The notes under the pieces are model-generated. The model made no database searches and was not told the DNA's origin. It saw only the letters and a list, made by a program, of their open reading frames with translations. Made by a program: the position numbers and the translations under genes. A DNA stretch of 64,000 nucleotides from Klebsiella pneumoniae (GTDB taxonomy: Bacteria > Pseudomonadota > Gammaproteobacteria > Pseudomonadales > UBA5518), in assembly GCA_945862145.1 (NCBI GenBank), contig CAMAXE010000012.1, positions 54,562 to 118,561 of the forward strand, written 5' to 3'. The stretch's first letter is position 1; each line of letters opens with the position of its first letter. This document shows, piece after piece, positions 35,938 to 43,915 of this stretch.

Positions 35938-36603
35938 ATGAGTACCGCAGCACACGCTCCCAGCCTGGTCGAGGAACTGGTTCTTTTGGTGGTCGAGGAC
36001 GACGGCGGCATCGCGTTCACGGCTGGCACGCCCGGTTTCGGGATGGCAGTGATCGGCGGCTGCCTCGTGGAGCTGAACCTCGTTGGTGCCATCGACGCCG
36101 ATCTCGATGGCATCCGGGTGCTCGACGCCTCGCCGGGTCGCGGCAAGGCGCTGGATCTGGTGCTCGCCGAAGTGGCGGCAGGCCCCGAGGCCCGGGTCGA
36201 GCAGTGGGTGGTGCGCCTGTTTCCGCATGCGCAGGAAATCATCCGAGCGGCACTGGCGTCCCTGATCGAGCGCGGCATTCTCGCCCAGAGCGAGCGCCGC
36301 TTTCTCTGGGTGCTGAAAGAGCGCAGCTACCCCATGCGTGACGATCGCGAACTCAAGGAAGCCAAGCGCCGTATCTACGAGACCCTCATGACTGACCGCA
36401 TCCCCTCGCCGCACGACAGTGTGCTGCTTGGACTCGCGCTCGCCGGCGGGCTGCTCGAGGCCTTCCTCTCGAGGGCCGAGATCTTGCGGCTCGAAGACCG
36501 CATCCGCGAGGCGGGCGGCATCGACCTCATCGTCCGCGGCGTCGAGGCTGCCCTGCGCCAGGACCAGCTGGTCCGCGCCCAGGCAATGCTTTACCCCTTC
36601 TGA
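35938..36603 (+). CDS. GPP34 domain protein
   Basis: Protein of 221 residues that matches the GPP34 (Golgi phosphoprotein 3) fold over its whole length: LVEELVLLVVEDDGG at the start, GGCLVELNLVGAIDAD, LDLVLAEVAAGP, VEQWVVRLFPHAQEI, LIERGILAQSERRFLWVLKERSYPMRD, and a late LLGLALAGGLLEAF. Eukaryotic GPP34 binds phosphatidylinositol-4-phosphate; bacterial members are uncharacterised. ATG 35938 follows CAGGAG; in-frame codons upstream lack family similarity. First gene of a seven-gene operon, 30 bp before the STAS gene. Confidence 0.85.
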   Translation: MSTAAHAPSLVEELVLLVVEDDGGIAFTAGTPGFGMAVIGGCLVELNLVGAIDADLDGIRVLDASPGRGKALDLVLAEVAAGPEARVEQWVVRLFPHAQEIIRAALASLIERGILAQSERRFLWVLKERSYPMRDDRELKEAKRRIYETLMTDRIPSPHDSVLLGLALAGGLLEAFLSRAEILRLEDRIREAGGIDLIVRGVEAALRQDQLVRAQAMLYPF

Positions 36604-36633
36604 ACAACCCAACAGCCAACGGAGATACCCGAG

Positions 36634-36975
36634 ATGGAAACAACCTCTGAAAAAACCGACCGCGCAATCGTGCTTTTGCCCAGTGGGAGGCTCGATTTCT
36701 CTGCCGCCGCGCCCTTCCAGGAGGCGATCGAGAAAACCATCGCCGAGGCGGTGGGCGCGAAGCTCGCGGTGATACTCGACTGCAGCGGTCTCGACTACCT
36801 CTCCAGCGCAGGGCTACGCTGCTTCCTGATTGGCGCGCGCACCGCGCAGGCCGCGGGTGCACGCCTCATCGTCTGCTCGCTGCAAAAAGCCGTCTCCGAG
36901 GTCTTCGACGTGAGTGGCTTCAGCCGCATCATGCCGCCGGTGGCTGATCGCGCCGCCGCCTTGGCCGCACTCTAG
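36634..36975 (+). CDS. STAS-domain anti-anti-sigma factor
   Basis: Single STAS domain, 113 residues, of the SpoIIAA/RsbV type. LDCSGLDYLSSAGLRCFL is the phosphorylation segment; Ser58 aligns with the serine that RsbW-like kinases phosphorylate, though the usual preceding Asp is Ser here. In known systems the unphosphorylated form captures the anti-sigma kinase. The RsbW-like ATPase gene follows after 14 bp, so the pair is a probable partner-switch. Confidence 0.9.
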   Translation: METTSEKTDRAIVLLPSGRLDFSAAAPFQEAIEKTIAEAVGAKLAVILDCSGLDYLSSAGLRCFLIGARTAQAAGARLIVCSLQKAVSEVFDVSGFSRIMPPVADRAAALAAL

Positions 36976-36989
36976 GGCGCGACCTGTTC

Positions 36990-37391
36990 ATGCAAATGAC
37001 GCTGCCTGGCGAGGAGGGCCGGCTTCCCGAGGTCATGGCCTTCCTGCACCGCTGCTGGGAGTCCATCGGGCTGCCGGAGGAGTTGCTGTTCCCGTTCGAG
37101 CTTGCGCTGGAAGAGGTGTTCATGAATGTCGCCATGCATGGCGGTACCGCTGCTGGCCCGAGTACCGTGTGGGTCGATCTCGAGCCCGCTGAGGGCAGAC
37201 TCGAGCTCGGTGTGAGCGACGACGGGCCCGCATTCGATCCCCTTGCCATGGCCACCCCGGATATCGATGCACCGCTGGAGGAACGCCCCATAGGCGGGCT
37301 CGGCATTTATCTGGTGCGCGAGATGATGGCGGGCGTGTCCTATGAGCGCCGGGATGGCCGCAACGTCCTGCGTATGTGGAAGCCGCTTTGA
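36990..37391 (+). CDS. RsbW/SpoIIAB-like ATP-binding protein
   Basis: GHKL-fold ATPase of 133 residues, the size of RsbW. The N-box ELALEEVFMNVAMHG, the G1 box DDGPAFDP and the G2 box GGLGIYLVREM are all intact, so ATP binding is likely. Such proteins phosphorylate a STAS partner and sequester a sigma factor or another target. No sigma factor gene is nearby. It overlaps the substrate-binding protein gene by 16 bp. Confidence 0.9.
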   Translation: MQMTLPGEEGRLPEVMAFLHRCWESIGLPEELLFPFELALEEVFMNVAMHGGTAAGPSTVWVDLEPAEGRLELGVSDDGPAFDPLAMATPDIDAPLEERPIGGLGIYLVREMMAGVSYERRDGRNVLRMWKPL

Positions 37392-38467
37392 AGGTTCTGC
37401 TCACCCTGCTGCGGCCGCTCACCCTGCCCGTGACGCTGATCGTCGCGGTCTGCGCGCTTCTGCTGTACATGGATGGCTCGGCCCGGAAGGCATCGGCTGC
37501 CTCGAAGATGCCTCATGTTGCCGTCATCCAGCACGCCTCGCAGGCCTCGCTCGATGAGGGGCTGAAGGGCCTCCTTGATACCTTCACAGCCCGTGGCTAC
37601 GTCGACGGCAAGAACATACGGTTCCAGATATTCAACGCCGAGGGGGATATCGCCACGGCCAACAGCATCGCGCAGCAGGTGACCGACGGGTCTTTCGATC
37701 TCATCATGACGATCAGCACGACCTCCATGCAGACGGTCGCCAACGTCAACAAGCAGCGCCGCATACCGCACGTGTTCGGGTTGGTGGCAGACCCCTTCAG
37801 CGCGGGCGTGGGTGCGAACCGGGACAAGCCGCTCGATCATCCGCCCTATATGGCGGGCGTGGGCACCATGGTGCCGGTCGGCAAGCCGCTCGATATCGCA
37901 CTCGCCATGAATCCCTCGATGAAGCGCGTGGGCATGGTGTGGAACAGCGCCGAATCCAATTCCCGCGCCTATGCCGAGGCAACGCGCGCCGCCTGCGCAA
38001 CGCTCGGACTGGAACTGCTCGAGGCCAATGCCGAGAACTCGTCTTCGGTTGGCGAGGCGGCGAGCTCGCTGGTCGCACGCGGCATCGACGCGATACTGGT
38101 CACCGGTGATGTCTCGGTGCTGGTGGCTGTCGACAGCCTGGTTGCTGCCGCCCGCCGGGGCCATATACCCGTGTTCAGTCTGATCCCGCCCAACACGCGC
38201 AAGGGCGCCATTTTCGACTTTGGCGCCGATTTCGTGCAGTTGGGCGTCATCACGGCTCAGATGGGTATCGATGTGCTGGAGGGGCGTAAGCGCCTGACCG
38301 AGATACCCATCCTGAACGTGGTGCCTGAGCGCCTCTTCATCAACCTGTTGGCGATCGATGAGGTGAAGGACCGCTGGCGGCTCCCACCAGCGCTACTGGA
38401 GCAGGCCTCCGTGGTCATCGACGAAACAGGCGAGCACGCCGGGCCGGCGGGCGGGAAGCCGCACTGA
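37376..38467 (+). CDS. ABC transporter substrate-binding protein, TrpX-like
   Basis: Periplasmic-facing protein of 363 residues, PF04392-type (ABC_sub_bind). One N-terminal membrane segment or uncleaved signal (about 12-33) precedes VAVIQHASQASLDEGLKGLLDTF, FDLIMTISTTSMQTVAN, RIPHVFGLVADPF, VGMVWNSAESNS and IPVFSLIPPN, all family positions. No lipobox cysteine is present, so it may stay membrane-tethered. TrpX relatives import tryptophan or other small molecules; the ligand here is unknown. GTG 37376 overlaps the RsbW-like gene; TTG 37388 is an alternative. Confidence 0.85.
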   Translation: MEAALKVLLTLLRPLTLPVTLIVAVCALLLYMDGSARKASAASKMPHVAVIQHASQASLDEGLKGLLDTFTARGYVDGKNIRFQIFNAEGDIATANSIAQQVTDGSFDLIMTISTTSMQTVANVNKQRRIPHVFGLVADPFSAGVGANRDKPLDHPPYMAGVGTMVPVGKPLDIALAMNPSMKRVGMVWNSAESNSRAYAEATRAACATLGLELLEANAENSSSVGEAASSLVARGIDAILVTGDVSVLVAVDSLVAAARRGHIPVFSLIPPNTRKGAIFDFGADFVQLGVITAQMGIDVLEGRKRLTEIPILNVVPERLFINLLAIDEVKDRWRLPPALLEQASVVIDETGEHAGPAGGKPH

Positions 38468-38506
38468 GCCGTGCGCCCCTCCCGGGCACATACGCAGGAG
38501 CCAGCG

Positions 38507-39784
38507 ATGGAAATCACGACCGAGCAGGACGCCGCCATCATGCGGGTCCACGTCAGCGGCCGTCTTGACGGCCACTGGGCCGGGCACCTCACGCAGGCCC
38601 TGGACGAGCAGTTGCGCCAGGGCAACGACCGCGTGTGTCTTCATATCGAGGGGCTTAACTATGTGAGCTCGCTCGGTCTGCGCGTGCTGATCGGGGCCTA
38701 CAACCGGTTCCGCTCGGTGAGCGGCAGCTTCTCGGTCACCGGCGCCACCGGCAACGTGCTCGAAGTGTTGCGGATGGCCGGGATGTTCGCGCTGCTCGAC
38801 CAGTCGAGCGCAGCCGCGCCCGCCAAGGCTCCCGTGGCCGCGGTGGCGCCGGCAGCGCCTGAGTCCGAGCGTGTGCTGCACGGCGCCGTGGCCTACGAGA
38901 TTTTCCGGCTGGGCGAGTCGACGATGCGGGCTGCGGCCTTCGGTGATCCCACGCGACTTGGCGCCGGTGGTTACGCCGAATCTGATTGCCGCTCCCTGCC
39001 ACTGGACGCCAGCGTTGTGGGGCTGGGGCTGGGTGCTTTTGGCCAGGATTTCGCGGGCAATCGCGACCGTTTCGGCGAATACCTGACGGTCGCCGGAGCG
39101 GCGGCCTATCAGCCCTCGGGCGCTTCCAGTACCTGCGATACGCTGCTCACCGAGGGCGATTACGTGCCCGAACTGCAGGCGCTCTACGGGATGCGTTTCG
39201 AGGGCAGCTTCAGTCATCTGATCCGTTTCGAGCCCGCTTCGGACGACGCGATGCCTGCGTTGTCCGATGTGGCCGCGTTTGCGCTGGAGAGGTCGGGTGC
39301 GGCGGCGGTGTGCCTGGTGTTTGCCGCCGAGACCGATGGCCTGGTCGGGGCGGTGCTGCGGCGTTCGCCGGTGGTGGGCGAGATGCCCGCGGATCCCTTC
39401 GCATTTCCCGACGTGCGCGACTGGCTCTCGGTAGTGAACGAGCGTGCCCATGCGGGGCTGTCTGTGGTCGCCTGTGGCGCGGCAGCTGATCCGCTGCGGG
39501 CCGGGGAGCTCTCCGCGGGCTTGCGTGCGCAGCTGCGCCCCCTGGCGGCAGCGGATGGTCCCCTCGGTCATGTGCACGCGGCAGTGTTCCGCTACCGCCC
39601 GCTGCAACGCGGCAAGGTGGAGCTGGCTGCCACGCTGCGGCCTTTTTTCGAACACGATTCGCCCCAGGCCGTCGTGCACTTGCTGGCAGACGACCGCGAG
39701 GAGGGCACGATGGAGCAGACTCGCCTGCGTCGCGGTGTGTGCTGGGTGAGCCCCGTCACTGACATCTCCGGAGGTGCAGCATGA
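38507..39784 (+). CDS. STAS domain protein with unrecognised C-terminal domain
   Basis: Protein of 425 residues. Residues 1-~105 are a STAS domain with HIEGLNYVSSLGLRVLIGAY; Ser55 is the likely phosphorylation site. A Pro/Ala-rich linker (about 108-125) leads to a ~300-residue domain I cannot assign; it contains GLGLGAFGQDFAGNRDRFGEYL, EGDYVPELQALYGM and an internal pair of beta-alpha-like segments. It has no obvious PP2C phosphatase metal motif. ATG 38507 follows CAGGAG. The stop overlaps the permease start (ATGA). It sits between the substrate-binding and permease genes of the ABC system, which suggests a regulatory link. Confidence 0.8.
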   Translation: MEITTEQDAAIMRVHVSGRLDGHWAGHLTQALDEQLRQGNDRVCLHIEGLNYVSSLGLRVLIGAYNRFRSVSGSFSVTGATGNVLEVLRMAGMFALLDQSSAAAPAKAPVAAVAPAAPESERVLHGAVAYEIFRLGESTMRAAAFGDPTRLGAGGYAESDCRSLPLDASVVGLGLGAFGQDFAGNRDRFGEYLTVAGAAAYQPSGASSTCDTLLTEGDYVPELQALYGMRFEGSFSHLIRFEPASDDAMPALSDVAAFALERSGAAAVCLVFAAETDGLVGAVLRRSPVVGEMPADPFAFPDVRDWLSVVNERAHAGLSVVACGAAADPLRAGELSAGLRAQLRPLAAADGPLGHVHAAVFRYRPLQRGKVELAATLRPFFEHDSPQAVVHLLADDREEGTMEQTRLRRGVCWVSPVTDISGGAA

Positions 39785-40722
39785 GCCTGCTGCTCGGTGC
39801 GCTCGGCATCGGTTCGGTGCTGGCCCTGCTTGCGCTGGGAATTTTTGTGAGCTTCCGGATCTTCGCCTTTCCCGACATGACCGCCGAGGGCAGCGTGACG
39901 CTGGGCGCGGCGGTGGCAGTCGCGATGCTGGTCGGCGGGCACGATCCTGTCACCGCCACGGTCGCGGCCACAGTGGCAGGCGCCGTGGCGGGCGCCCTCA
40001 CGGGGGTGCTGCACACCCGATTCCGGCTGAACGGCTTGCTGGCGGGCATCCTGGTGATGACGGCGCTTTACTCGATCAACCTGCACATCATGGGGCGCAG
40101 CAATCTGCCGCTCGGAGATGCGCCGGGCTTTGCTCGCTGGATCGGCAATATCTCGGCGCGCTTCGCGGACGCAGACGGCAGCGTGGAGCTCTTCGGGCGC
40201 GCAGCCTCGGCGCTGGATCTGTTCATGTTCGTTTTTGCTGCGCTGTTCGCGGGCCTCGTCTGCGGACTGCTGCACCTGTTTTTCCATACCGAGATCGGCG
40301 CGGCCATGCGCGCCACCGGTGATAACCCGCAGATGATCCGGGCGCTGGGCAGTAACGACGGGTTCCTCATCACCGCAGGTCTCGCGCTCTCCAATGCGCT
40401 GGTGGCCCTTGCCGGTGCGCTGCTCGCCCAGTACCAGGGCTTCGCCGACGTACAGATGGGCATCGGCATGCTGGTGTGGGGCCTGGCCAGCGTGATCATC
40501 GGTGAGTCCCTTACCGGCTCGAGCAAGCTCGGTTACCTGCTGATCGGCGCGATTCTCGGCTCGGTGCTGTTCCGCCTGCTGGTGGCGGTGGCGCTGCGCT
40601 GGGGGCTGGATCCGGCGGATCTCAAGCTGGTGACGGCGCTGTTCGTGCTGATTGCTCTGGTGGCGCCCGGCTATGTCGGCAAGCTCCGCGCGCGTCTTGC
40701 CGGAGGCGCCGCCCATGCTTGA
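39781..40722 (+). CDS. ABC transporter permease (TrpY/branched-chain type)
   Basis: Inner-membrane permease of 313 residues of the BPD_transp_2 family. About eight to nine helices are visible, with FRIFAFPDMTAEGSVTLGAAVAV after helix 1 and RATGDNPQMIRALG as the cytoplasmic coupling region. It pairs with the TrpX-like binding protein and the ATPase. Starts at ATG 39781, overlapping the STAS gene's stop; its own stop overlaps the ATPase start by 8 bp. Confidence 0.9.
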   Translation: MSLLLGALGIGSVLALLALGIFVSFRIFAFPDMTAEGSVTLGAAVAVAMLVGGHDPVTATVAATVAGAVAGALTGVLHTRFRLNGLLAGILVMTALYSINLHIMGRSNLPLGDAPGFARWIGNISARFADADGSVELFGRAASALDLFMFVFAALFAGLVCGLLHLFFHTEIGAAMRATGDNPQMIRALGSNDGFLITAGLALSNALVALAGALLAQYQGFADVQMGIGMLVWGLASVIIGESLTGSSKLGYLLIGAILGSVLFRLLVAVALRWGLDPADLKLVTALFVLIALVAPGYVGKLRARLAGGAAHA

Positions 40723-41527
40723 GATACAGGGCGTCTCCAAGACCTTTCATGCCGGCACCGTGAATGAGGTGCGATCGCTGCGCGACGTGAACCTGTCGAT
40801 CGACGAAGGTTCTTTCGTGGTGGTGATCGGCACCAACGGCTCGGGCAAATCGACCCTGCTGAACGCGGTGGCGGGGACCTTTTTTGTCGACACCGGCTCT
40901 ATCCGCCTGGCTGGAACCGATCTCACGTCCTGGCCCGAGCACCGCCGCGCAGCTTTGATCGGGCGCGTGTTCCAGAACCCGTTCAGCGGCACTGCGCCCA
41001 ACCTGACGGTGGCGGAAAACCTCGCACTGGCCGAGCGGCGCGGTTTGCGCCGCGGCATCGGTCGCCTGTTGCCCGGCGGTGCGCGCGAGCGCATCCAGGC
41101 GGGCATCAAAGAACTCGGCATGGGGCTGGAAGGGCGTCTCGACAACGCGATTGGCAGCCTCTCGGGCGGACAACGCCAGGCGCTCACGCTGTTGATGGCC
41201 ACGACGCTGCGCCCCCAACTCCTGTTGCTCGACGAGCACACCGCCGCACTCGATCCGCGCAGCGCCGATCAGATCGTGCGCATCACCGATCGCATCATCG
41301 CCCGCGACGGCCTCACCGCGATGATGGTCACGCACTCAATGCAGCAGGCCGTAACGTACGGTGACCGGCTGGTGATGATGCACCGTGGCCAGGTGGTGCT
41401 CGACCTGCGCGGGGCTGAGAAGCGCCGCCTGCGCCCCGAGGATCTGCTGCAGCGCTTCGAGGAATTGCGGCGCTCGGATCTGGTGGATCCCGCGGTAGCC
41501 GATATGCTGCGCCGGCGTTACGTCTAG
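40715..41527 (+). CDS. ABC transporter ATP-binding protein
   Basis: Cytoplasmic ATPase of 270 residues. Walker A is GTNGSGKST, the signature is LSGGQRQA, Walker B LLLLDEHTAALDP and the switch His lies in TMMVTHSM (here LTAMMVTHSMQQA). GRVFQNPFSGTAPNLTVAENLALA is the Q-loop region of the TrpZ/branched-chain type. Last gene of the seven-gene operon. Start chosen at ATG 40715 because the ABC domain begins there. Confidence 0.94.
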   Translation: MLEIQGVSKTFHAGTVNEVRSLRDVNLSIDEGSFVVVIGTNGSGKSTLLNAVAGTFFVDTGSIRLAGTDLTSWPEHRRAALIGRVFQNPFSGTAPNLTVAENLALAERRGLRRGIGRLLPGGARERIQAGIKELGMGLEGRLDNAIGSLSGGQRQALTLLMATTLRPQLLLLDEHTAALDPRSADQIVRITDRIIARDGLTAMMVTHSMQQAVTYGDRLVMMHRGQVVLDLRGAEKRRLRPEDLLQRFEELRRSDLVDPAVADMLRRRYV

Positions 41528-41529
41528 CG

Positions 41530-41544
41530 CCGCTGCGACAGCGG
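41530..41544 (+). terminator. Hairpin after the ABC operon
   Basis: CCGCTG-CGA-CAGCGG forms a 6-bp perfect stem directly after the ATPase stop codon. There is no following T-run, so this is at best a weak or factor-dependent terminator. Confidence 0.3.
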
Positions 41545-41596
41545 ATCAGCCTCACGGCCTTCACGAATAGCACTATCGCCCCGTGCTTGTGGTGCG

Positions 41597-42211
41597 CTAG
41601 TGATCTCCCGCCACGGGTTCGAGCCGCGCGTAGCGCAGCACCCACACCATCAGCAGTATCGATAGCACGAGGTCGCCAAAGCTCGTGTAGTAGAGCCACA
41701 TCTCCTTCGAGAGCCAGCTGGCCACAGCCCAATTAGTCAGTGCCGATGCCACTCCGAGTATCGCGATGCCGAGTGTCAGCCGGCGCGCATCGAGCGGCTC
41801 GGGCATGTAACGAAGCAGCCGCGCACCGAAGTAGCCGCCGTTGTTGAAGAACGCATCGCCCGCCATCAGCAGGGCGACGAAACCACCTATCAGGGTGCTG
41901 CGCATCTTCACGGCCCAGTCGTCCTGGAACGCGAGCGCCAGACCCGCCGAGACGAGGAGTGTGAGGACGCCGAAGAGCGCAAGCCCGCCCAGCAGGTCGA
42001 CCTTCACGAAGCGCTGCGCCACCACCACGCCCAGGCCCGCCACCGCCGTGATCAGCGCGGGCAGAGCCAGGTCATCGGACAGACTGCCTGCCACGAAAAA
42101 CACCGCGGCCAGACCGATGTCGACCAGTAGTGAATGTTTGTTGCGCTGCCACTGCAGCGCGGGGTCTGATTGTTCGTTCACTGGCGTTCCTGCGTCCCGC
42201 GGGACCGTCAT
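41597..42211 (-). CDS. Septation protein IspZ/YciB-like membrane protein
   Basis: Integral membrane protein of 204 residues with about five to six helices: LLVDIGLAAVFFVAGSLSDDLALPALITAVAGLGVV, then GLALFGVLTLLVSAGLALAF and a late LGIAILGVASALTNWAVA. MKMRSTLIGG-like (here VKMRSTLIGGFVALLM) and NNGGYFG resemble the YciB/IspZ family, which supports septation and envelope synthesis in E. coli. Match is moderate, so the role is inferred. ATG 42211. Confidence 0.65.
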   Translation of the reverse strand: MTVPRDAGTPVNEQSDPALQWQRNKHSLLVDIGLAAVFFVAGSLSDDLALPALITAVAGLGVVVAQRFVKVDLLGGLALFGVLTLLVSAGLALAFQDDWAVKMRSTLIGGFVALLMAGDAFFNNGGYFGARLLRYMPEPLDARRLTLGIAILGVASALTNWAVASWLSKEMWLYYTSFGDLVLSILLMVWVLRYARLEPVAGDH

Positions 42212-42376
42212 TATGGCGCATCCGCTGGCGCCCTGGCAGGTCAGGGCCTTGGCGCCTGTAGCTCGCCAATCCTGGAGTGTTGACGGCGATTGCCGTAGTC
42301 GGCCTTAAGGCGCCGATTCCGGTGACGCGCGAGCACGGACATGGCACCATGTTCAGGTCGTGAGATGTAGGCTGCG

Positions 42377-42398
42377 CCGGCGCAAGCCGGAGGTTTTT
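42377..42398 (+). terminator. GCAA-loop hairpin followed by T5
   Basis: CCGGC-GCAA-GCCGG then AGGTTTTT, on the + strand before the DUF3313 gene. It resembles a small intrinsic terminator or leader attenuator; no + strand gene ends just upstream. Confidence 0.35.
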
Positions 42399-42435
42399 CA
42401 GGCCTTGATTTATAAACTTTTCGCAGGGCACCACC

Positions 42436-43086
42436 ATGAAACACATCCTCGCCATCACGCTTTGCCTGTTGGCATTGCCGGTTTTTGCGGAAGACGCGCC
42501 GTCGGGATTCCTTAGCGATTACACACGCCTTGAAAAGGAAGGCTCGATGCGATCCCGCTATATGGGGTATGCGGCGCCTGGCGCCAAGACCATCAGTAAA
42601 ACCCCGGTCGTCTACATAGCGCCGGTGCTGCGATTCCCGCACGACGCGAAGTTCGGCGATCTCGATGATGCACTGGTGGACTCCGTACTCGCCTATGCAG
42701 GACAGCAGCTGCGCTCGCAGCTTGCCGTACGGACCCGGGTGGTCGATGACAAGGCGGCAGCCGAGCTCACGCTGGAGGTAGCACTCACTGCCTTTTCGGC
42801 CCAGCCGGCGGGCAAGACAGCGCTCGATCTGGTGCCCTTGCGCCTGATCACCGGCGCGGCCAAGACCGCGGTGAAGGGCAAGGATATGGACGCTACGGCC
42901 ACGATTGAAATGCGTCTCAGCCAATCCGCACCGGAGACGATCCTGCGCGAATCCAGGCACGAACTGGTCGGCGACAGCATTGGCCGCTCGAAGAGCGAAG
43001 ACACCCACATGACTCTTGAGGCTCTGAAGCCCGCGCTCGACAAGTGGGTGACTCTGGTGGTCAATCAAATCGCGCCCACTCACTGA
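42436..43086 (+). CDS. DUF3313 secreted protein
   Basis: Protein of 216 residues with a signal peptide (MKHILAITLCLLALPVFA) and no lipobox cysteine. SGFLSDYTRLEKEG is the DUF3313 hallmark start, followed by a domain with YIAPVLRFPHD and VDDKAAAELTLEVALTAFSA. Function unknown; members are often lipoproteins, which this one is not. ATG 42436 stands 11 bp after GCAGGGC, a weak Shine-Dalgarno. Confidence 0.82.
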   Translation: MKHILAITLCLLALPVFAEDAPSGFLSDYTRLEKEGSMRSRYMGYAAPGAKTISKTPVVYIAPVLRFPHDAKFGDLDDALVDSVLAYAGQQLRSQLAVRTRVVDDKAAAELTLEVALTAFSAQPAGKTALDLVPLRLITGAAKTAVKGKDMDATATIEMRLSQSAPETILRESRHELVGDSIGRSKSEDTHMTLEALKPALDKWVTLVVNQIAPTH

Positions 43087-43102
43087 TCGGGAGACTATCC
43101 GG

Positions 43103-43870
43103 ATGAAGCAGCTGTTTTCGCTTGAGGGCAAGGTTGCTCTCGTCACCGGCGGCTCGCGCGGCATCGGCATGATGATCGCGCGCGGGCTGCTGGAGTACGG
43201 CGCCAAGGTCTACATCAGTTCGCGCAAGGCAGCCGTCTGCGACGAAACCTGCCGCACACTCTCGGCCTACGGCGAGTGCGTTTCGCTGCCGGCGGATCTC
43301 TCGCGCCTCGATGAGATCGCCCGCGTCACGCAGGAGCTTGCCGTGCGTGAACCCTGCCTGCATATCCTGGTGAACAACGCCGGCGTCACCTGGGGCGCAA
43401 AGGTTGGCGAGATACCCGAAAAAGGCTGGGACAAGGTGATGGACACCAACCTGAAAGGTCTCTTCTTTCTCACCCAGGCGCTGCTGCCGCAACTCGAAGC
43501 TGCCGGCACCGCGCAAGATCCCGCACGCATCATCAACATCGGCTCGGTCGATGGCATACAGGTCTCGCTGTTCGATGCGCTGGGCTATGGCGCGAGCAAG
43601 GCAGGCCTGCACCACATGACGCAGACCTTGGCGAACCGCCTGGCCCCGCGGCACATCACGGCCAACGTCATCGCGCCGGGCGGTTTCGAGACCGACATGA
43701 TGGCTCCCATGCTGAACACCATAGGCGACCAGATCGTGGCCGGCGTTCCGCTCGGGCGCATGGGCGGGGCCGAGGACATTGCGGGCGTTGCGGTGATGCT
43801 GGCCTCACGCGCTGGCGCGTACATCACGGGCGCGATCATCCCGGTAGACGGCGGTGTGCTCGTACGGTAA
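43103..43870 (+). CDS. SDR family oxidoreductase
   Basis: Short-chain dehydrogenase/reductase of 255 residues. TGGSRGIGMMIARGLLEYGAKV, LVNNAG, INIGSVDG and YGASKAGLHHMTQTLA (Tyr/Lys) give the full catalytic set; GAYITGAIIPVDGG is the usual C-terminus. It resembles gluconate-5-dehydrogenase or FabG-like members; substrate unknown. 16 bp after the DUF3313 stop, so perhaps co-transcribed. Confidence 0.88.
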   Translation: MKQLFSLEGKVALVTGGSRGIGMMIARGLLEYGAKVYISSRKAAVCDETCRTLSAYGECVSLPADLSRLDEIARVTQELAVREPCLHILVNNAGVTWGAKVGEIPEKGWDKVMDTNLKGLFFLTQALLPQLEAAGTAQDPARIINIGSVDGIQVSLFDALGYGASKAGLHHMTQTLANRLAPRHITANVIAPGGFETDMMAPMLNTIGDQIVAGVPLGRMGGAEDIAGVAVMLASRAGAYITGAIIPVDGGVLVR

Positions 43871-43915
43871 AAAAGTTGGGCCGGTGATGGGATCGCAGAT
43901 GTGCTGCAGCGTACG

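Noticed and set aside
36634..37391. Classical sigma-factor control cassette
   Set aside because: The STAS and RsbW-like genes are present, but no sigma factor or PP2C phosphatase gene follows; the neighbours are transporter genes.
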